This document shows, in pieces, positions 58,287 through 64,000 of a stretch of 64,000 bases of DNA. Position numbers and translations under genes: made by a program. The stretch is taken from the NCBI RefSeq assembly GCF_001540865.1, contig NC_033632.1, positions 5,579,619-5,643,618 on the forward strand, given 5' to 3'. How positions within the stretch are numbered: position 1 is the first letter of the stretch; every line of letters begins with the position of its first letter. The notes under the pieces are model-generated. The model was not told the origin of the DNA, ran no database searches, and worked only from the letters and a program-made list of their open reading frames with translations. This stretch comes from Ananas comosus. Taxonomy: Eukaryota > Streptophyta > Magnoliopsida > Poales > Bromeliaceae.

Positions 58287-58824
58287 TATGTCTCCTGTGC
58301 TTTCGAAAGTACGGAGGCCTCCGTACTTATAAGTTGTTTACGATGATAGGGCATCTGATTCGATAATCGACTCCGTTAGACATAATCTATACTATTGAAA
58401 CTATTTAAAACTCAAATTTTATAATTTTTCGACATCATTCACTAAGTGCTCAAAATGTCTCAACAATGGCTATTTTAACGGTCGATATGATACGTTTTTA
58501 AGTTCAATGGTGTAAAAAATAATCTAAATTATATGAAACTTTAATAAAAAATTCTATTTAACATCAATAGTAAGAACAATACTCGTTATTTGAAATTTGA
58601 GTGTTTTACCACCGTATTTTAAGAGATTTTTATTTTCAGCCGTTCATTTTGAGACTGTCATTAAACAAAAGAACTCAAAAAATTATGAAATTTAATTTCT
58701 AAATAGTTCTAATAGCGTAGATCATGATAACCGAACCGATTGCCGAATCGGATATCCCATTATCGATAACAACTTAAAAGCTCGGGCTCTCCGTACTTTC
58801 GAAAGCATAAGTGCCTAGCTCTAT
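58287..58824. mobile_element. Micron-like L element
   Basis: TCTCCTGTGCTTTCGAAAGT and inverted TACTTTCGAAAGCATAAGTG form the ends. (GA)n lies on the left. 538 bp, the standard L length. Confidence 0.78.
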
Positions 58825-58991
58825 GTGTATATATAGAATTGCGTTGTAATACTATTAATAGTATTAATAATTAACTAATTAATAATTAACTAATTTAATA
58901 ATAAAATATTAGCTAAATTAATAATTATTTATTAGTGTGTTTATTTAATTACTAATATCTTTATTGATTAATAGGAAAAATATTCGGGAAC

Positions 58992-61372
58992 TCACGAACT
59001 ACAAGGATATCCTCGAGTCCCGATACCGTCGTAGGCACCTCTCGATGCCGTCATAGGCACCTCTACTACCATCGCTAAGAAAGCGATACATCCTCGACTC
59101 ATCAGCTGTCTAGCCCTTGCTGAAGAGATCCAAGTGGCAAACAACATACTCCTGCAGTCTCTGACGGTGAACTCCTCCTGGCCTGGCTCGTGAAACGTCA
59201 CTGTCCTAGCTCTACAGTGGATCGTCGCATAATACCGAGCCAGCCAATCCATGCGAAGCACTACATCAAAGTCCTGCAACTGCCCTGAGACCAACAGGTC
59301 TGCAAGCATAATCCAAGAGCCCAACTGCACTGGACAAGCCCAACAACACTCCGCCAGATATAAAATATGGTCGGAAATCTGCACATCTCGTGCATACAAC
59401 AGTGGCCCTATCTCTAGTCCATACAATGATACAAATACTCGACTAATAAAAGAATGTGATGCACCAGTATCAAATAAAGTACGAGCTGTAATACCAGAAA
59501 TCAAAATGATATCTCCCACCACACGGTCTGCTGCCGTGGAGTCCCCAACTTGAGCTGCATATACTCTGCCACTCGATGTCTGCTGTTGCCGCTCACTGTA
59601 CCGCGGCACTGAAGCTCTGTTAGCCTGGCTGTAGCTCGGTAGTGCTCCAAAGGTCTGCGGAGGTACCGGCAGGGCCGACGCCGTCGAAGGTGCTGGTGCT
59701 GGTGCTGCTGCTCAGGGACAAGCCGCTCGTAGATGCCCTGGCTGTCCACAACCAAAACACCGGCCCTCTCTCAGCTCACAATAACGAGGCCAGTGCGGTC
59801 CCCTACAAATAACACACTCTGGAATCCCCTGCTGCTGTCGCTGCTGACGAGATCCCTCGGACCGCTGTCGCCTCGAAGACCCACGACCCTGAAAACGTGA
59901 TCGTTGAGGCCTCGGCGGATGCCTTCTATTGGTCTGTCCTCCGTCATCTAGAACCGGACGCTTCCTGTCCTGACTCTGTCCCGACACCGTGGCTCGCTCA
60001 CGAACTGATACAGCTCCTCTCTCAACCCACAACGCCTGCTCAATTGACGCATCCAAGGTTCTCAACCTCTACATCTGAACCAAAACAAAGATCCCTGACC
60101 TCAGACCTCTCTCATACAAATAGACCTTGTGGGCTCATCCCTGGCTACAAATGCAACACGGTTCAGAAGCCTAGTGAACTCTCGAGTGTACTCCTGAACT
60201 GACTGCTCTCCCTGCTGTAGCTTTTTCAGGTCTGCCTCGAGTTTTTCTTCACACTGGTTGAAAAATAGGCCCCGTACAGCATTCCACAAAACTCGTCCCA
60301 CCTCATCTGTAGAGCCACCAAACGTCGGTTCTGCCGCGTCCTCCTCCACTAGGCATATGCATCATCCGCCAAACAGTGCACTGCCAGATATACCTACTCT
60401 CGCTCCGGTATAAACAGATCCTCAAACTGTTTTTCCATCGCACTCACCCATGCCTCTACCACCCAGGGCTCGGTGCGACTACCATTGAAGTGCGGCGGAT
60501 CAAATCGACAAAAATGAGTGAGCCTCTCTGTCATCCGCTCCTGCTCGGCCTCTGACATCTGTGACGCCTCTCTGGGAGGTGCAACTGGTGCGGTAGGAGC
60601 TGTCGCTGGTGGGGGTACGGTTGTGGCTGTTAGTTGTATGCCCTAGAAGCCTATCAGGCTGACGCATTTTATTTTCTATGGGACATATTTTTGTACTTAA
60701 TCTTTATATAATTGGGCCTTTTATTCCATTCATGTTAAATGTGTCCATGAATCGTCCTTTGAATTAATAAGATGATAATATGTATTCTCAAGAGTTGAGA
60801 ATTTGAGATACATATTATTGGTGATTAATTCATAATGCTCTCAATCGGAGGATCATCATGGGGACGATGATTGATCCGGTAAGATTGATGTGTGTGCCGC
60901 TTCCCTTTTGGGATGACGAATCTCGAGTCATCAGTGTGGGGACACTGGAGCGAACATGCAGGTGGTTGTTGGNAAAATAAAATAATATAGATCCTATTTG
61001 ATTAGATCAATTAGATCTATTATTAATGATCTAAAACGAAACACGAGGTGATCTTTGGTTTTCAAGAAAATTTTTCATTGTGTTATTTTCTTCCGCTGCG
61101 TACACATGATTTTCTTACAGTGGCTGGTGCGGCCACTGGAGTAGTCGGAGGTGGTGCCTGCTACTCTGACATTCTGGGCACTGTACTCGGCTGCTAAGTA
61201 AAAGTCTCACACATTCTCTATAGTAACACCCCCTGCTGCGTGGTCACCTCAATCAAGGCAGCCAACTGCTCTATCAAATTAGGGGGTGCACTCGGTCCTG
61301 CCTGTGCCGGCATCTCCGATGGCGCTGAACGATCCCGCATCGGTGGTCGATCTCGGCGTCAATACATAGTTA
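58992..61372 (-). pseudogene. Ty3/gypsy gag-protease relic, pol missing
   Basis: Read from 61372 leftwards on the minus strand. The gag N terminus has in-frame stops. The capsid region contains VSAMEKQFEDLF and LQQGEQSVQEYTREFTRL. Two zinc knuckles follow (CVICRGPHWPRYC, CFGCGQPGHLRAAC, about 59715-59820). A frameshift leads into an open protease frame (59609-58992) with the retropepsin motif FDTGASHSFIS and VVLRMDWLAR, where the usual Gly is Arg. Reverse transcriptase, RNase H and integrase are absent; sequence changes at about 58990. A solo LTR (60628-61119) splits gag. Not capable of coding a working polyprotein. Confidence 0.88.
60628..61119 (+). mobile_element. Solo LTR (copia-like) inserted in the gypsy gag relic
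   Basis: 492 bp from TGTTAGTTGTATGCC to GATTTTCTTACA with CTTCCGCTGCG near the end. The 5-bp duplication GTGGC lies at 60623-60627 and 61120-61124. A single N at 60973 lies inside, so lost internal sequence cannot be excluded. Confidence 0.85.
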
Positions 61373-61653
61373 CCTGAAACCAAAATAAGGGTCAGATACA
61401 AAACACAACCAACTCTCGACCCAATCAAGCAAAAATTTTGAAAGCCGCTCATGTTCCTCCTCAAAATTATGTCAGTTGCAGCCGACATAATTTTCTTGGC
61501 AGAAACAGTCACTCCTTAGGTCACTCCTTCCACTCTAGGAGGAGTTAAAACAACTCAATCATCGACTTTCGCGATAAGTCACGCCTCTCGCGTCTTACCT
61601 TCCTAAGGTCTGCCAAGCCTAGGGCTTTCTAGGTCTCAACGACCTAATACTAA

Positions 61654-61666
61654 GCTCTAATACCAA
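61654..61666 (-). other. Primer-binding site of the minus-strand gypsy element
   Basis: Minus strand TTGGTATTAGAGC, eight bases inside the LTR end. One base differs from the usual TTGGTATCAGAGC. Confidence 0.85.
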
Positions 61667-61673
61667 CTTAATC

Positions 61674-63694
61674 TATCACGCCCCGGATTACCATGTTTCC
61701 CCGGGCACGCCAACAGACCCGCCGTATACATAGAAATTTTTCGTGTTTACGAAGCGATAACTGTACCTGCAAACGAATAGAAGCTACAACCAAAGTACAG
61801 AGCTGCTAAAACTAAAACATATATAAAACTTAAAGGATTCACTGTACATACAAAAGTCCACCATAACACCTCGCTCTAGCGAGTACACAAAACACAGAGT
61901 ATGTACATGGAAACCACCCACTAGTTCTGATGGGTACTCTGCTAGCATGGCGACCACGGGTGACAAGGATCTAGCTCGCGACTCCCTTCCCACTGTCGGA
62001 ATCAGCAACAGCTGCAGCCGCAGACGAAGGCTCTGCAAAAAGGTGTCAAAACTAGGTGTGAGGACTACTGCGAAACAGAGTAGTTCTCAGTGGGTACTGC
62101 CACCGATCTCAACAGCCCACCCACTAAGTCTACAAAAATATGTGCAAAAAATAGTAAGGAAAGCTGGAAAGACCTCTATAGCTAAATGCCACTATACCAT
62201 CGCTAACTAACACAGGCTATCTATAGATATAAACATGCATCACTAGCTGCCACTGACCCAATCTCACACGGGCTGCCCAAACGGACCCACCCTGCCTGTA
62301 ACCAAGCTACACCGTACACCACCAACGGGGATGACCGGTCCAAAAAAATAGTCCAAACAGAACGGCTGCGATATCAACACAAGTCAAAGCCTCACTCTGG
62401 AGCGGCACTCGTGGGCGCGACCTAACCGAATATGCAAGCGTGTCTCTGCCGAGTTCAATTAGGCTTTCACAGGCTGTAGTCAATACAAATGGGTCTAACT
62501 GGTATAACAACCAAAACTCACGTGCCCTTGGCACAATCTGATGCAAATCTGGGTCCACCGTCAACCACGACGGCACCCGACAGTACGGAACAGTCTACAC
62601 TCTACTGTAAAATGAGCTTGGTGCCTCAGCACGAGCGTAAACTCATACTATACTAATCTGAGTATCCAGTACGCACTAACAGTGGGGATACAAAAAAACC
62701 ACAGCTCCTGAAGCTAAATCTGGTAACTTTTCAGAAAATGACAGTGTAGGTTTAACGAGTTTTCTCCTAAGTCAAATCCCAGTTCAACATGTATAATTTC
62801 ATCAAATCACTAATGTATGCTCCAAATTCAAATTTTATAAAACAATCAATTCGATGAATTTGAGCTACCAACATGATGAACAACACCAATAATACATGCT
62901 GACAATTATAGGACTTAGAAAAAAATCCGACGATTTCGGTAAACATAAACCCACATCGAGCGCTCGTCCAACGTCGGCTAGGAATTGATAGGAGGATCCT
63001 CGCGCTAGCTCGACCTCAAGCGGCTCAACCGATACCGGCCACCGCACACGAACAATCCTCGAATACAACGAAAAGGAAGCTCAGCTTGCACCTCCAACAG
63101 CTCCACCGGGACCATCCACGCGCTCGAACAACCTTTCTACAATCAAATCCAACTGGATAGGGAGAGGGAAGAAGAAGAGAAGCTAACAGCCTTCTCCAAC
63201 CTTTCTATGCATATAAATAGGCTGAGGGTCGGTTGGCATGAACGACATATCAAAAGGACCAAAATACCCTTACCAACTCATTTTTCCACCTAGAGTATCG
63301 GTACTCAGCTTGAATACCGATACTCAGTCCCTCAATTCGTAGTCTCGTGCGCAGGGTACCGGTACCAGCCCGATGTAGTACCGATACCCGAGCTCAATAC
63401 CAGTACTCAACAATAGGTACCGGTACTCAGCATCAGACATGCGCAAACCCGAGAGCATCCAGTTCTACAATCTCACTGGGGTACCAGTACTTCTCCCCAG
63501 GTACCAGTACTCAACACTGAAATCCTACACTTTGCAGATTTCAGTGTCAGAACTCCACTGTCGCACCACGCTAAGTCCGTTTTGCATCCATTTCGCACCA
63601 AAACGACTCCGACTTGTCTCAACACCTACCAGACGTGTCAACAAGCCACAGATACTGGTAGTCTCTCAGACCGCTAAACACCAGGGATATTACA
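61674..63694 (-). mobile_element. Gypsy-type 5' LTR (family B), minus orientation
   Basis: On the minus strand it runs from TGTAATATCCCTGG (63694) to CCGGGGCGTGATA (61674), about 2.02 kb, followed by the spacer GATTAAGT and a primer site, then gag. It matches 10756-12585 in reverse. The cluster of GTACCGGTAC-like palindromes is at 63290-63510. The outer end could instead be placed at 63765, where TGTCATACCCC also looks like an LTR start. Confidence 0.75.
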
Positions 63695-64000
63695 CTATTA
63701 ACTTTGATTTATAAAGATTGTCCAATTTTGAATTGGCTTTCAAAAAAGGACCCTGGGGTATGACAAAATAAGGTGGTATCAGAGCAAAAGGTTACAACAC
63801 GAACTCACTCATGATTTTCTTGAAAATAAAACTGAACCACTGGTTGGGTTGACCCATAGAAAGACCTAAGGTGATAGATACGCGAGTGCGAGGTTGTTAG
63901 GATTGAGTCCCGGTGTTCTGGTCGAGTTTTAATAATCTCAAGGTGCATGGTTATTGCTCTGTGCGCGTTACGATTTTCGTACAGACTTATGTCTCAGCCT
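63695..64000 (+). mobile_element. Start of a plus-strand gypsy element: LTR tail, primer site, gag start
   Basis: GGACCCTGGGGTATGACA (ending 63765) reads as an LTR 3' end in plus orientation. Eight bases later TGGTATCAGAGC (63774-63785) is a methionine-tRNA primer site. Leader sequence runs to ATGTCTCAGCCT (from 63988), a plausible gag start cut by the window edge. Confidence 0.65.

Overview
The window looks like repeat-rich nuclear DNA of a flowering plant, probably a monocot. The evidence is two spliced plant genes, a chloroplast ndhD fragment, a Cassandra-type retroelement, and dense hAT, Mutator-type and LTR elements. Pineapple is a guess only, from the style of the GTACCGGTAC-rich LTRs. 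Nothing bacterial or viral stands alone here, and I found no CRISPR array, tRNA or complete rRNA gene.

Only two host genes can be supported. At the left edge, on the minus strand (1-2902, 5' part to about 3620), are the first nine coding exons of a Sec14-type phosphatidylinositol/phosphatidylcholine transfer protein (SFH family). The gene runs off the window. At 53572-53982 on the plus strand is a small two-exon gene, possibly three-exon, for a 92-residue secreted protein that I do not recognise.

Everything else is mobile DNA and decayed spacer. 5.5-12.6 kb holds long LTRs of Ty3/gypsy type in both orientations. A Cassandra element with 5S-rRNA-like LTRs (6234-6759) and a complete TRIM (8141-8659) are nested in them. 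12.8-25.7 kb is AT-rich and carries MITEs, a SINE and hAT-like elements, several with intact target-site duplications. 20-34 kb and 46-58 kb are crowded with a family of palindromic elements embedded in (TA)n or (GA)n microsatellites, resembling the rice Micron type. 37.1-40.1 kb is stacked LTR fragments. 40.15-43.65 kb is a Ty1/copia-derived, internally deleted retroelement in tandem arrangement, with a TRIM and a MITE nested in its 3' LTR. 47.0-47.4 kb is plastid ndhD DNA. 48.4-50.5 kb and 59.0-63.7 kb are minus-strand gypsy relics, and a plus-strand gypsy element begins at the right edge.

Assembly quality matters here. There are runs of 25 and 10 N and seven single N. 26.25-28.7 kb is an indel-ridden near copy of 32.09-34.37 kb, and a perfect 153-bp inverted repeat starts exactly beside a single N. 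Several of the most striking structures may therefore be joins made by the assembler rather than biology.
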